64,000 nt of DNA from Micromonospora chokoriensis (GTDB lineage: Bacteria; Actinomycetota; Actinomycetes; Mycobacteriales; Micromonosporaceae). Under the pieces are notes generated by a model. That model was not told the DNA's origin and ran no database searches. It saw nothing but the letters and a program-made list of their open reading frames with translations. Within the stretch, counting starts at the first letter, position 1; each line of letters opens with the position of its first letter. The stretch lies in contig NZ_LT607409.1 in NCBI RefSeq assembly GCF_900091505.1, positions 2,418,001 to 2,482,000 of the forward strand, in the 5' to 3' direction. Both the position numbers and the translations under genes were made by a program. Shown here one piece after another: positions 15,949 to 25,024 of the stretch.

Positions 15949-18066
15949 TCAGTCCTTCTCGATGGTGACCTTGCTGGGCTTGGCGCTGCGCTCGTCGGTG
16001 GTCGGCTTGGTGGGACGCTTGCCGTTCTCACCGGTGCTGGTGATCTTGGTGGGCTTGGCGTCCCGGCCACCCACCCCCGGGACGGCGGCGACTGTCGGTT
16101 CGCCGTCCACCCCGGCGCTGGCCGTGCCCCCGTCGACAGTGGTCACCGGTTCGGCCACCGGACGAGCCGCCGGTTGGCCGGCGTCCTCCGCGTTGGCGTT
16201 CACCGGCTGCCTGGTGTCGGCGGGCTCGGCCTTGAGGCCGGTGGCCGCACCCGACCCGGCCGGCGTGCCGGAGACGGTGACGCCGTCGTCGTCGCCGGTT
16301 GCGCTGCCGCTCGCGGAGTCCCCGGCCGTCGGCGCGGTCGGACCGTCGATCGGGCCGGCGACGTTCTGCAACCGCACCTCGGCCATCTGCCGCTGGAGGT
16401 CGTCGGACTCCTGCCGGGCCTTCCAGGTCTCCTGCCGCAGGTCCGCGAGTTGCTGCTGGGCCTGGGCGATGTCCAGCATCACCTGGGCGAGCTGCTGCCG
16501 ACCTGCCGCCGCCTCCTGCTGGGTGGCTGCCAGGTGCTGCTGCGTGGTGGCCAGGTGCTGCTGGGTGGTGGCCGCGTACTCCTCGAACTGCCGACGTGAG
16601 GACGCGACATGCTCGTCGGCCTCGCGGCGCTTGTCGTCGGCCTCGGTCCGGGCCCGGCTCAGCAACTCGGTGGCCTCCGCCTCGGCCCGCTGGCGCAGAG
16701 CCGCCGCGTCCTGCTCGGCCGCCTGGAGGACCCCGGCCGCGCCCTGCTCGATCTCGTTCTTGCGGGCCGTGTACTCGGTCTCCAGCTCGTCCCGACGAGC
16801 GGTGTACGCGGTCTCCAGCTCGTTCTTACGGCCGGTGTACTCGGTCTCCAACTCGTCGCGGCGGCCGGTGAAGCCCGCCTCCAGCTCCTGCTGGCGGGAC
16901 GTGAAGCCCGCCTCCAGCTCCTGCTGGCGGGACGTGTGCTGCTTGTCCAGCTCGTCGCGGTGCCTGGCGTACTCCTGCTCGGCGGCGGTCCGCCGCTGCT
17001 CCAGCTCCCGGTCGGCAGCCTCCCGCCGGGAGTTGACCTCCTGCTCCACCCCGGCCCGCCACGCGCCCAGTTCCTGCTGGGTCTGCTCCCGGGTGTGCTT
17101 GACGTACGCCTCGGTCTCGGCGCGCATCCGCTGCACGTACGCCTCGGTCTCGGCGCGGTTGCGCTTGGCCGACTCGGACGCCTGCGTGGTCAGCCGCTCC
17201 GCCTCCTGCTGCGCCTTGGCGCGGGTGGCCCGGCCCGCCATCGACGCGTCGTCGATGATCTGCTTGGCCTCCTGCTGCGCCTTGGCGTGCGTGGCCCGGC
17301 CCGCCTCGGTGGCGGTGTCGGTGAGGCGCTTGGCCTCCTGGAGTGCCTTGGCGTGCACCTCCTTGGCCGCGTCGCGTAGGTCGCTGGCCTCCTGCCGGGC
17401 GTTGGCCAGCGTCTCGCGAGCCGTCTCGCGCAGCTTGGTCGACTCCTGCTGGGCCCGGGTGTGGATCTCCTTGGCGGTGTCCCGGAGTTGGGTGGCCTCC
17501 TGCTGGGCCTTGGCCAGCGCGTCCTGTGCCGTCTTGCGCAGCTGCGCCGACTCGTCCCGGGCCGACCGCAGGGTCTGTTCCGCCTCGGCCCGCTGTGCGG
17601 CGCTGTGCCGCTCCTCCTCCGCGCGCCGCGCGGCGAGGGCGATCTCGAAGTCCTTCAGTGCCCGGTCGGCCTGCTCGCGGGCCTCGTCGATGATGTGCTC
17701 GGCAGCGGCGCGACGGGCCTCGATCTCCACGTTGGCGTCGGCGACGATCTGCTCGGCCAACTCCTCGGCCTGGCTGAGGATCGAGTCGACGAGCGGCCCG
17801 AGGTGCTTGAACGAGGCCTTGTCCACCACGTTCATCTGCTTGCGCACCTGGGTCAGGTCACGTTGGAGCACCTCGACCTGGCCGGCGAGCTTGTGGATCT
17901 GTGTGTACGCCTGTTCTCGCTCGGCGGTGAGGGTCTCGATCTCGTGCTCGGCACGTGCGACATAGCGCGCGACCTGTTTCCGGTCATATCCCCGCAGGGC
18001 GGACTCGAAGCTGGGCTCCGTCGTCACGTCCCCGCCGAGAGCGAACAGTTCCTCGCCGTGCGACAT
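15949..18066 (-). CDS. Scy-like polar coiled-coil protein (DivIVA-like N-terminus)
   Basis: A 705-aa cytoskeletal-type protein. Residues about 15-60 resemble the DivIVA N-terminal segment (FESALRGYDRKQVARYVARA) that targets curved membrane at hyphal tips. Residues about 60-580 are continuous Ala/Glu/Gln/Arg-rich coiled coil, partly in 11-residue repeats. The last about 130 residues are a disordered Pro/Ala/Asp-rich tail ending KPSKVTIEKD. In Streptomyces the related Scy and FilP organise the tip complex with DivIVA, and older databases call them cellulose-binding proteins. The ATG at 18066 gives MSHGEELFAL. It follows the FilP-like gene on the same strand (175-bp gap). Confidence 0.8.
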   Translation of the reverse strand: MSHGEELFALGGDVTTEPSFESALRGYDRKQVARYVARAEHEIETLTAEREQAYTQIHKLAGQVEVLQRDLTQVRKQMNVVDKASFKHLGPLVDSILSQAEELAEQIVADANVEIEARRAAAEHIIDEAREQADRALKDFEIALAARRAEEERHSAAQRAEAEQTLRSARDESAQLRKTAQDALAKAQQEATQLRDTAKEIHTRAQQESTKLRETARETLANARQEASDLRDAAKEVHAKALQEAKRLTDTATEAGRATHAKAQQEAKQIIDDASMAGRATRAKAQQEAERLTTQASESAKRNRAETEAYVQRMRAETEAYVKHTREQTQQELGAWRAGVEQEVNSRREAADRELEQRRTAAEQEYARHRDELDKQHTSRQQELEAGFTSRQQELEAGFTGRRDELETEYTGRKNELETAYTARRDELETEYTARKNEIEQGAAGVLQAAEQDAAALRQRAEAEATELLSRARTEADDKRREADEHVASSRRQFEEYAATTQQHLATTQQHLAATQQEAAAGRQQLAQVMLDIAQAQQQLADLRQETWKARQESDDLQRQMAEVRLQNVAGPIDGPTAPTAGDSASGSATGDDDGVTVSGTPAGSGAATGLKAEPADTRQPVNANAEDAGQPAARPVAEPVTTVDGGTASAGVDGEPTVAAVPGVGGRDAKPTKITSTGENGKRPTKPTTDERSAKPSKVTIEKD
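16738..16935 (-). repeat. Six tandem 33-bp repeats encoding hendecads
   Basis: Read on the minus strand, six consecutive 11-residue units occur within the Scy-like gene: TSRQQELEAGF twice, TGRRDELETEY, TGRKNELETAY, TARRDELETEY and TARKNEIEQGA. The period of 11 residues predicts a right-handed or straight coiled-coil stretch within an otherwise heptad-like rod. Confidence 0.9.
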
Positions 18067-18241
18067 GCCCCCATCCTCACACGCATCGGACCCTGCTGGG
18101 GCGATACGGACGGGCCTTGTGCGAGCTACTTCACTCCGTTTCGAGCGACGCGGTCCACGAACTGGGAAACGCATACGGCGCGAGGTGCAACCGGTCACCC
18201 GGTGTCACCTCGCGCCGTCGATGCCCCACCTACGCCACGCG

Positions 18242-19504
18242 TCAGCCAGCGGTCTCCGCGGGAACCCGGTCCTGACCGCCGTCGGTCTTCTTGGCCTCCG
18301 GCTTGGCCGCCGGAGCCGCCGCAGCCGGCACTCCCGGAACGATGCCGGCGAGCCCGGAGAGCATCTGACCCAGCTGCGAGGTGACCGCGTCCTTCTGCCG
18401 GGTGAGGTCCTCGACCTCGCGGCGGGCGGCCTGCGTGGTCAGCTCTGCCTCCGTGCGGGCCTCGGTGAGCAGGCGCTGCGACTCGGCCTTGGCCTCGTTG
18501 AGCGTCTTCTCCGAGTGCGCCTTGGCCTTGTCCACCGTCTCGGCGGCGTTGCGCTCCGACTCGACCCGGCGAGCCTCGGCGCGCTGCTCGATCTCCTTGG
18601 CGCGCTCCTGCGCGGCCCGGGCCCGCTGCTCGGCCTCGCTGACCAGCTTCTGGGTCTGCGCGACCTGGGCGGCGTGGCGCTCGGACTCCTCGCGCTCGGC
18701 CTTTTCGCGCCGCTCGGCGAGCTGGAGCTCCAGAGCCTGGAGGTCCTTGTCGCGCTTGTCCCGTGCGTCGGTCAGCAGCTTGGTCGCCTCGGCGCGCTTC
18801 TCCTCAGCCTCGCGGGCGGCCTTCGCCCGCTGCTGGGTGATCTCGCGCTCGGCGGTGGCCCGGAGGGTGGCCACCTCCCGCTCGACAGTCGACTTCAGCT
18901 CGGCCACCTCGTGCGCGGTGACGGTACGCAGCTGCTTGGTCTCGCGGTCGGCGTCCGCGCGCAGCGTGTCGGCCTCACGACGGGCCTGCACCCGAACCTC
19001 GGCGGCCTCGCGCTCGGCGGCCGTCCGCAGGTTGCCCGCCTCACGCTCGGCGCTCGCCTTCATGGCGGCGGCCTCGGCGCGTGCCTTGTCGGTGATCTCG
19101 CGAGCCTCGAGGCGGGCGGCGGAGAGGATGCCCTCGGACTCGCGCTTGGCCTCGTTGCGGTGGTCGTTGGCCTGCTCCTCGGCGAGCCGGAGGATCTGCT
19201 CGACGCGGGTGCCGAGCCCGGAGAGGGTGGGCCGGTTGTTCTCTTCGAGCTGCTTGTTCGTGTCGGTGAGCTTCTGCTCCAGCGCGCTCATGCGCTGCTC
19301 TGCCTGGCGGAGCCGACGCTGGGCGTCGTTCATCCGCTGCTCGGCCTCGGCACGGGCCTGCTCGGACTGGGTGAGCGCGGCGGTCATCCGGCCGAGGAAG
19401 TCATCGACCTGGTGAGTGTTGTATCCGCGCAGGCCCACGGTGAAATCTGGCTGCGAGTTCGCGTTATCGAAGAACGCGAGAGGGGAGGACTGCTGCTGGG
19501 GCAT
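18242..19504 (-). CDS. FilP-like intermediate-filament-type coiled-coil protein
   Basis: A 420-aa protein with a DivIVA-like head (DFTVGLRGYNTHQVDDFLGRM, about residues 20-40) and a long coiled-coil rod (about 40-370) rich in A-x-x-E/R repeats such as AEREAGNLRTAAEREAAEV. A short Ala/Pro/Lys tail carries the C-terminus. The head resembles that of the Scy-like neighbour, so the two probably arose by duplication. In Streptomyces FilP-type proteins stiffen hyphae and interact with DivIVA/Scy. The ATG at 19504 gives MPQQQSSPLAFFD. The pair sits beside ccr and mce. Confidence 0.8.
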   Translation of the reverse strand: MPQQQSSPLAFFDNANSQPDFTVGLRGYNTHQVDDFLGRMTAALTQSEQARAEAEQRMNDAQRRLRQAEQRMSALEQKLTDTNKQLEENNRPTLSGLGTRVEQILRLAEEQANDHRNEAKRESEGILSAARLEAREITDKARAEAAAMKASAEREAGNLRTAAEREAAEVRVQARREADTLRADADRETKQLRTVTAHEVAELKSTVEREVATLRATAEREITQQRAKAAREAEEKRAEATKLLTDARDKRDKDLQALELQLAERREKAEREESERHAAQVAQTQKLVSEAEQRARAAQERAKEIEQRAEARRVESERNAAETVDKAKAHSEKTLNEAKAESQRLLTEARTEAELTTQAARREVEDLTRQKDAVTSQLGQMLSGLAGIVPGVPAAAAPAAKPEAKKTDGGQDRVPAETAG

Positions 19505-19661
19505 TGGGACATACTGGCAGACGCCCCAGGGTGGTTCGCAAGAGCGGTGCGGAGCTTTCATGCCCTCTTTGCATGGTCAACTTCCGCGTTGGGCAGGGCC
19601 GGGCCAACCGGCGATCTTGGCAGGTCCCGGGCGGCGCGGACGCCACGCGGTGTGATCCGGA

Positions 19662-19692
19662 AAAGGGCCCCGAGGTAACCCCGCGGCCCTTT
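19662..19692. terminator. Terminator hairpin downstream of ccr
   Basis: Arms AAAGGGCC (19662-19669) and GGCCCTTT (19685-19692) around 15 nt, with T-rich flanks on both strands. It lies 126 bp past the ccr stop on the minus strand, before the promoter of the FilP-like gene. Confidence 0.65.
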
Positions 19693-19817
19693 CTTCGGTC
19701 CCAGGCCGGCCCTGCGCTAATGGGATGGAAGAACAATGCCGAGCACCACAATGGCCACCCGGTGCTCATCCGTCCGGCCGGTGACCAGGTCACCGCCGTC
19801 CAGTCGGCGGCGTCGGC

Positions 19818-21248
19818 TCAGTGCCCCCGGAATCGGTTGATCGCGTCCTCGTGCTGCGCGCGCAGTTCCCCGTCGCGTACGCCCAGCCCGTCGGTGGGCG
19901 CGAGGCACCGCACCCCGACCTTGCCCTGGTGGGCGTTGCGGTGCACCTCGTACGCGGCCTGGCCGGTGCGCTCCAGCGGATAGGTGCGGGAGACCGTCGG
20001 GTGCACCTTGCCGAGCGCGATGAGACGGTTGGCCTGCCACGCCTCGTGGTAGTTGGCGAAGTGGCTGCCGACGATCCGCTTGAGGTGCATCCACAGGTAT
20101 CGGTTGTCGTACTGGTGCTGGAAGCCGCTGGTGGACGCGCAGGTGACGATGGTCCCGCCGCGCCGGGCCACGAAGACGCTGGCGCCGAACGTCTCCCGAC
20201 CCGGGTGCTCGAAGACGATGTCCGGGTCCTCGCCGCCGGTCAGCTCGCGGATCCGCTCGCCGAAGCGCCGCCACTCGTCCGGGTCCTGGGTCTCCTCGTC
20301 CTTCCAGAAGCAGAAACCCTCGGCGGCCCGGTCGATGACCAGCTCCGCGCCCATCCGGCGGCACAGCTCGGCCTTCTCCGGCGAGGAGACGACGCAGACC
20401 GGGATCGCGCCGCCGTTGAGCGCCATCTGGGTGGCGTAGCCGCCGAGGCCACCGGAGGCGCCCCAGATCAGCACCACGTCACCCTGCTTCATGTTGGCCC
20501 CGTGGTGCGAGACGAGCTGCCGGTACGCGGTGGAGTTGACCAGCCCGGGGCTGGCCGCCTCCTCCCAGCTCAGGTGCCGGGGCTTCGGCATCAGCTGGTT
20601 GGCCTTGACCACGGCCATCTCGGCCAGCCCACCGAAGTTGGTCTCGAACCCCCAGATCCGCTGCTGCGGGTCGAGCATGGTGTCGTCGTGCCCGGCCGCG
20701 TCCTCCAGCTCGACGGAGAGGCAGTGCGCGACCACCTCGTCGCCGGGTGCCCAGCGGGTCACCCCGGGCCCGACGCGCAGCACCACGCCGGCAGCGTCCG
20801 AGCCGACCACGTGGTACGGCAGGTCGTGCCGACGGGTCAGCTCGGAGACCCGGCCGTAGCGCTGGAGGAACCTGAACGTGGGCAGCGGCTCGAAGATACT
20901 GGTCCACACGGTGTTGTAGTTGATCGCGCTGGCCATCACCGCGACCAGCGCCTCGCCCGGCCCCAGCTCCGGCGTCGGCACCTCCTGCACGTGCAGCGCC
21001 TTGCGGGGGTCCTTGTCGCGGGTGGCCATGCCGTCGAACATCCGGGACTCCTCGGCGCGGACCACCACGCCCCGGTAGCTCTCCGGTACGGGCAGCCCGG
21101 CGACGCCGGCGAGCTCGCGGTCCGGATCGTTCGATTCCTCCGCCGCCATGATCGCTTCGAGGATGTCCTGCACGGTGACCTCCGGTTCATCCGCACCCGC
21201 ACGGGCCCGGGTGCTGCCATCGTCGGCGCCGGTGGACACGACCGCCAT
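19818..21248 (-). CDS. ccr: Crotonyl-CoA carboxylase/reductase
   Basis: A 476-aa NADPH-dependent enzyme that reductively carboxylates crotonyl-CoA to (2S)-ethylmalonyl-CoA, the hallmark reaction of the ethylmalonyl-CoA pathway and a polyketide extender-unit source. It belongs to the MDR fold, with nucleotide motif WGASGGLGGYA. The CO2-pocket residues of characterised Ccr enzymes are present: Asn112 (INYNTVW), Phe201-Glu202 (WGFETNFGG) and the His in GSHFANY. The long N-terminal leader before VTVQDILEAI is about 24 residues more than in Streptomyces Ccr. A start further downstream is possible, but none has a clear RBS. An operator-like palindrome lies 53 bp upstream of the ATG. Confidence 0.95.
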   Translation of the reverse strand: MAVVSTGADDGSTRARAGADEPEVTVQDILEAIMAAEESNDPDRELAGVAGLPVPESYRGVVVRAEESRMFDGMATRDKDPRKALHVQEVPTPELGPGEALVAVMASAINYNTVWTSIFEPLPTFRFLQRYGRVSELTRRHDLPYHVVGSDAAGVVLRVGPGVTRWAPGDEVVAHCLSVELEDAAGHDDTMLDPQQRIWGFETNFGGLAEMAVVKANQLMPKPRHLSWEEAASPGLVNSTAYRQLVSHHGANMKQGDVVLIWGASGGLGGYATQMALNGGAIPVCVVSSPEKAELCRRMGAELVIDRAAEGFCFWKDEETQDPDEWRRFGERIRELTGGEDPDIVFEHPGRETFGASVFVARRGGTIVTCASTSGFQHQYDNRYLWMHLKRIVGSHFANYHEAWQANRLIALGKVHPTVSRTYPLERTGQAAYEVHRNAHQGKVGVRCLAPTDGLGVRDGELRAQHEDAINRFRGH

Positions 21249-21301
21249 GTCGGCATTCGACACATCCCGCACCAGTCGCGCTCCGGTGGGGCCGGACGTT
21301 A

Positions 21302-21317
21302 CTGAACGGTAGCTAGG
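21302..21317 (-). promoter_or_regulatory. CTTAG-N6-TTCAG-like operator upstream of ccr
   Basis: On the minus strand the site reads CCTAG-CTACCG-TTCAG, with 53 bp between it and the ccr ATG. The spacing is the same as for the icmA site. A TAACGT hexamer follows it directly and could be the -10 box, so a bound repressor would block polymerase. Confidence 0.65.
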
Positions 21318-21455
21318 CCCGGAAGTCCTCTGTGAAAAACTGCATCCGCCGATGCGTGAAGGTGTCCGACCAGCGCGCCAACCGCGCACTGACGTGCGCG
21401 CGAACCCCGATCCGCGCCACCCGCACCCACGGCTCCCGCCCTCGCAGAGGCAGCA

Positions 21456-21508
21456 CGTTCGGGGGTGTTGCTGCCTCCGACGCGCTTGAGGCAGCAACAT
21501 CCCCGACG
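21456..21508. repeat. Long palindrome upstream of ccr
   Basis: Arms at 21456-21477 and 21488-21508 pair over about 21 bp with one bulge and one G-T pair (core GTTGCTGCCTC / GAGGCAGCAAC), loop CGACGCGCTT. A third partial copy of the arm, GAGGCAGCA, at 21447-21455 can compete for pairing, so two alternative hairpins are possible. It lies in the 343-bp gap between ccr and mce. The rest of that gap holds the ccr operator, the G-run tract below and no gene. Confidence 0.8.
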
Positions 21509-21513
21509 TTGTG

Positions 21514-21546
21514 CGGGGTGCGGGGTGCGGGGTGGGGCGTGGGGGG
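21514..21546 (+). other. G-run tract, potential G-quadruplex
   Basis: Five plus-strand G-tracts of four or more bases (21514-21517, 21522-21525, 21529-21532, 21534-21537, 21541-21546), separated by 1-4 nt, fit the classical quadruplex pattern. G-rich DNA continues to the mce stop at 21592. The G-rich strand is the template strand for mce and ccr. Confidence 0.7.
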
Positions 21547-21591
21547 TGCGGGCGGGGCGATGGGTGTGGAGGATCGTGGGGGCGTGGGGGG

Positions 21592-22068
21592 TCAGTGGGG
21601 GGTCGGGGCGGGCTCCACCAGTTCGACGAGGACGCCGCCGGCGTCCTTCGGGTGGACGAAGTTGATCCGGCTGTCCGCGGTGCCGCGGCGCGGGGTCTCG
21701 AAGAGGAGTCGCATCCCCCGCTCGCGCAGCGCCGCGCAGGCCGCGTCGACGTCTACCACGGTGTACGCGACCTGCTGGACGCCCGGCCCGCTCCGGTCCA
21801 GGAACTTGGCGATCGTCGACTCCGGGGTCAGCGGTGCGAGCAGCTGCACGCAGCCGCCGTCGGTGGTCGGGCCGACGGACAGCATCGCCTCGCGGACGCC
21901 CTGCTCCTCGTTCGTCTCGACGTGTACGCAGCGCATCCCGAACGTCCGCTGGTAGAAGTCGATCGCGGCGTCCAGGTCGGCCACGGCGATCCCGACGTGG
22001 TCAATCTTGCGAAGCCCGATGTCTGTGACGTAGTCCGCACCGGGCTCGGCGGGGGAGTTCTCAGCCAT
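21592..22068 (-). CDS. mce: Methylmalonyl/ethylmalonyl-CoA epimerase
   Basis: A 158-aa vicinal-oxygen-chelate fold enzyme that interconverts the epimers of methylmalonyl-CoA, and in this pathway also ethylmalonyl-CoA, as needed between Ccr and the B12 mutases. Family features are the metal His24 in KIDHVGIAV, TSN/TPEST-type loop LTPESTIAKFLD, GVQQVAYTV (actinobacterial form with Gln-Gln where many enzymes have His-His), NFVHPKDAGG and the terminal metal Glu in LVELVEPA. It is divergent from the thiolase gene, and the shared 83-bp intergenic region holds an operator-like palindrome 13 bp from its start. Confidence 0.92.
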   Translation of the reverse strand: MAENSPAEPGADYVTDIGLRKIDHVGIAVADLDAAIDFYQRTFGMRCVHVETNEEQGVREAMLSVGPTTDGGCVQLLAPLTPESTIAKFLDRSGPGVQQVAYTVVDVDAACAALRERGMRLLFETPRRGTADSRINFVHPKDAGGVLVELVEPAPTPH

Positions 22069-22081
22069 GGCGTTAGTCTGA

Positions 22082-22097
22082 CCGAATAATCGTTAAG
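22082..22097 (+). promoter_or_regulatory. Operator-like palindrome between mce and atoB
   Basis: CCGAA-TAATCG-TTAAG is the complement-strand form of the CTTAG-N6-TTCAG site (minus strand: CTTAA-CGATTA-TTCGG). It is 13 bp upstream of the mce ATG and 54 bp upstream of the thiolase ATG, so one site can control both divergent genes. Confidence 0.6.
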
Positions 22098-22151
22098 GCG
22101 TACAGCTCGGCACCCCCCTTGAACAGTTCGGCACCCCCTTCGGAGGCAGGC

Positions 22152-23336
22152 ATGGCTTCGGTGATCGTCAGCGGCGCGCGGACCCCGATGGGGCGCCTGC
22201 TGGGCAACCTCAAGGACCTCCCGGCCACCAAGCTCGGCGGTGTCGCCATCAAGGCGGCGTTGGAGCGGGCCGGCGTCAGCCCGGACCAGGTCCAGTACGT
22301 GATCATGGGGCAGGTGTTGCAGGCCGGGGCCGGTCAGATCCCGGCGCGGCAGGCCGCGGTGGAGGCCGGCGTGCCGATGTCGGTGCCGGCGCTGACCATC
22401 AACAAGGTCTGCCTCTCCGGCCTGGACGCCATCGCCCTGGCCGACCAGCTGATCCGCGCCGGCGAGTTCGACATCGTGGTGGCCGGCGGCATGGAGTCGA
22501 TGACCAACGCCCCGCACCTGCTGATGGGCCAGCGCACCGGCTACAAGTACGGCGACGTGGTGGTCAAGGACCACATGGCGCACGACGGGCTCAGCGACGC
22601 CTGGGACTGCTGCTCGATGGGCGAGTCCACCGAGCGGCTCGGCGGCAAGCACGGCATCACTCGCGAGGAGCAGGACGCCTTCGCGGCAGCCAGCCACCAG
22701 CGGGCCGCCGCCGCACAGAAGAACGGCCACTTCGCCGACGAGATCACCCCGGTGGTGATCCCGCAGCGCAAGGGTGACCCGCTGGTGATCAGCGAGGACG
22801 AGGGCATCCGCCCGGACACCACAGTCGAGACGCTGGCCAAGCTGCGTCCGGCCTTCGCCAAGGACGGCACGATCACCGCCGGCAGCTCGTCGCCGATCTC
22901 CGACGGCGCGGCCGCCGTCCTCGTGATGAGCAAGGCCAAGGCCACCGAGCTGGGGCTGACCTGGTTGGCCGAGATCGGCGCGCACGGCAACGTGGCGGGC
23001 CCGGACAACTCCCTGCACTCGCAGCCGTCGAACGCGATCAACCACGCCCTGAAGAAGGGTGGCCTGAGCGTCGCGGACCTGGACCTCGTCGAGATCAACG
23101 AGGCGTTCGCCCAGGTCGGCATCCAGTCCACCCGTGACCTGGGCATCAGCCCGGACAAGGTCAACGTCAACGGCGGCGCGATCGCGCTCGGGCACCCGAT
23201 CGGCATGTCCGGCGCTCGTCTCGTCCTCACGCTGGCCCTGGAGCTCAGGCGGCGCGGTGGTGGCACCGGTGCGGCGGCCCTCTGCGGGGGCGGTGGCCAG
23301 GGCGACGCGCTGATCATCCACGTGCCGGGCCAGTGA
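22152..23336 (+). CDS. Acetyl-CoA C-acetyltransferase (thiolase)
   Basis: A 394-aa biosynthetic-type thiolase that condenses two acetyl-CoA to acetoacetyl-CoA, the entry reaction of the pathway. Catalytic residues fall at family positions: Cys87 (INKVCLSG), His348 (LGHPIG) and Cys378 (LCGGGGQGD). The ATG at 22152 follows CGGAGG. The stop overlaps the meaB start (GTGA, 23333-23336), so thiolase and MeaB are translated together. The operator at 22082 lies 54 bp upstream. Confidence 0.93.
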   Translation: MASVIVSGARTPMGRLLGNLKDLPATKLGGVAIKAALERAGVSPDQVQYVIMGQVLQAGAGQIPARQAAVEAGVPMSVPALTINKVCLSGLDAIALADQLIRAGEFDIVVAGGMESMTNAPHLLMGQRTGYKYGDVVVKDHMAHDGLSDAWDCCSMGESTERLGGKHGITREEQDAFAAASHQRAAAAQKNGHFADEITPVVIPQRKGDPLVISEDEGIRPDTTVETLAKLRPAFAKDGTITAGSSSPISDGAAAVLVMSKAKATELGLTWLAEIGAHGNVAGPDNSLHSQPSNAINHALKKGGLSVADLDLVEINEAFAQVGIQSTRDLGISPDKVNVNGGAIALGHPIGMSGARLVLTLALELRRRGGGTGAAALCGGGGQGDALIIHVPGQ

Positions 23337-24337
23337 GCGGAGCGGCCGAGCCCGTCCCGGCGGCGGGCACCACGTCGGTGCGCCGCAGTCGGGACGTACC
23401 GCTGCTGGTGGAACGGGCCCGCGCGGGTGACCCCCGCGCGGTGGCCCGTCTGATCACGTTGGTGGAGAACGGCGACACGCTGCTGCCGGAGATCGCCGCG
23501 GCGCTCGCACCGTACGCCGGGCAGGCCCAGGTGGTCGGGTTGACCGGCTCGCCCGGGGTGGGTAAGTCGACCACCACGAACGAGCTGGTCCGGGCGCTGC
23601 GGGCGCGCGGGCACCGGGTCGGCGTGCTGGCGGTCGACCCGTCCAGCCCGTTCACCGGCGGCGCGATCCTCGGTGACCGGGTGCGCATGCAGGACCACGC
23701 CACCGATCCGGGCGTCTACATCCGGTCCATGTCCAGCCGGGGTCACCTCGGTGGGCTGGCCGCGGCGACGCCACAGGCGGTCCGGGTGCTGGAGGGCGCC
23801 GGCTGCGACGTGGTGCTGGTGGAGACCGTCGGTGTCGGGCAGGCCGAGGTGGAGGTCGCCTCGCTGGCCGACACCACGCTGGTGCTGCTCGCGCCGGGGA
23901 TGGGTGACGCGATCCAGGCGGTCAAGGCCGGCATCCTGGAGATCGCCGACGTCTTCGTGGTCAACAAGGCCGACCGGGACGGCGTCGACGCCACCGTCCG
24001 CGACATCCAGGGCATGATCGCCCTCGGGGAGCGCGGTCCCGGGCAGTGGCGACCGCAGGTGGTCCGCTCGATCGCCGCGCGCGGCGAGGGCATCGACGAC
24101 ATCGCCGCCGCCATCGACAAGCACCGCGGCTGGCTGGTCGAGCACGGCGAGCTGCGCCGCCGCCAGGAGGCGCGGGCCGCCGCCGAGATCGAGGCCATCG
24201 CGCTCGGCATCCTGCGTGCCCGGATCGGCTCACTGCGCGACGGTACGGAGTTGGCCACGCTCGCGACCAAGGTCGCCGAGGGTGCGACGGACCCGTACAC
24301 GGCGGCGGACGACCTGCTCGCCCAGCTCGCCCGCTGA
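23333..24337 (+). CDS. meaB: MeaB/ArgK-type GTPase, chaperone of B12 acyl-CoA mutases
   Basis: A 334-aa G3E-family GTPase that gates cobalamin loading and protects acyl-CoA mutases from inactivation. It has Walker [10 protein letters not shown] (residues 72-80), the switch region [26 protein letters not shown] and the guanine motif NKAD (211-214). Two mutases in the window, Ecm and IcmA, are candidate clients. It starts with GTG inside the thiolase stop codon (4-bp overlap). A hairpin follows the stop. Confidence 0.93.
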   Translation: MSGAAEPVPAAGTTSVRRSRDVPLLVERARAGDPRAVARLITLVENGDTLLPEIAAALAPYAGQAQVVGLTGSPGVGKSTTTNELVRALRARGHRVGVLAVDPSSPFTGGAILGDRVRMQDHATDPGVYIRSMSSRGHLGGLAAATPQAVRVLEGAGCDVVLVETVGVGQAEVEVASLADTTLVLLAPGMGDAIQAVKAGILEIADVFVVNKADRDGVDATVRDIQGMIALGERGPGQWRPQVVRSIAARGEGIDDIAAAIDKHRGWLVEHGELRRRQEARAAAEIEAIALGILRARIGSLRDGTELATLATKVAEGATDPYTAADDLLAQLAR

Positions 24338-24349
24338 ACCGGTAGCGCG

Positions 24350-24384
24350 ACGGGGCCGACGCCGATCACCAGCGACGGCCCCGT
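24350..24384. terminator. Bidirectional hairpin between meaB and the SapA-like gene
   Basis: Perfect arms ACGGGGCCG (24350-24358) and CGGCCCCGT (24376-24384), 17-nt loop, 12 bp after the meaB stop and 12 bp before the stop of the convergent gene. There is no T-run, as is common in this GC range. Confidence 0.65.
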
Positions 24385-24395
24385 GTCAGCTGGGT

Positions 24396-24794
24396 CTAGC
24401 CGCAGTGGCCCCAGGGGCTGGTCCACACGGTGCCCCGGCTGAGTCCGCCGAACTGGACGCACTTTCCGGCGGCTGCCGCCCGCACCGGGCCCGCGTAGTA
24501 CTTGTAGGGGTCCTCGTCGAAGGCGCCAAGATCGTTCGACAGGATCAGGTACGCGCCGACCATGGTGGCCTTGCCCCGGTCCGCGGTCTTGATGGTGACC
24601 ACGCAGTTGTAGCCGGTGGACTTGTAGAGCAGGTACACCGTCGCGCCGGGCAGCCCGTGACTGTCGATGACGTAGTACCCGGAGCCGCAGAGGGCGCTGG
24701 GCGACTCGGCCGCCTGGGCCGGGCCGGCCGCGCCGAGCAGCGCGCCGACCGACAGGGTGACTGCCGTGGCGAAACTCAACAACTTCCTGCGCAT
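24396..24794 (-). CDS. Secreted SapA-like (spore-associated protein A) protein
   Basis: A 132-aa exported protein. Signal peptide residues 1-29 (MRRKLLSFATAVTL..., cleavage near AQA-AES). The mature part resembles Streptomyces spore-associated protein A: CGSGYYVIDSH, TVYLLYKSTGYNCVVTI, YAGPVRAAAAGKCVQFGG, with four Cys likely forming two disulfides (CGSGY, NCVV, KCVQ, HCG). Its role is structural or surface-associated in spores or aerial hyphae in the model family. Function in this organism is inferred only. It is divergent from the Asp23 genes across 230 bp. Confidence 0.72.
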   Translation of the reverse strand: MRRKLLSFATAVTLSVGALLGAAGPAQAAESPSALCGSGYYVIDSHGLPGATVYLLYKSTGYNCVVTIKTADRGKATMVGAYLILSNDLGAFDEDPYKYYAGPVRAAAAGKCVQFGGLSRGTVWTSPWGHCG

Positions 24795-25024
24795 TTAACA
24801 GACCTCAATCATGGCGCCTAGGGGTGTCCAACGTGGACATGCTGATCGGCAGCCTAGTCCCCAAGATCAGTCTGTGTGGTCCCTCGGCGGTGTGCCGCGC
24901 GCCCGGAGGCGAAGGTCGCTCCGATTTTAGTAGGCTCGCGGCGCGTGGCCGGCAGCGAGGCTGGCCCGCGGCGGGCTGACAAGACGGTCGGTCCACAATG
25001 GGTCGCCCCAGGGGAGATGTGATC

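Noticed and set aside
16738..16935. 33-bp tandem repeats considered as a minisatellite or array
   Set aside because: They are coding hendecads of a coiled coil; no spacers.
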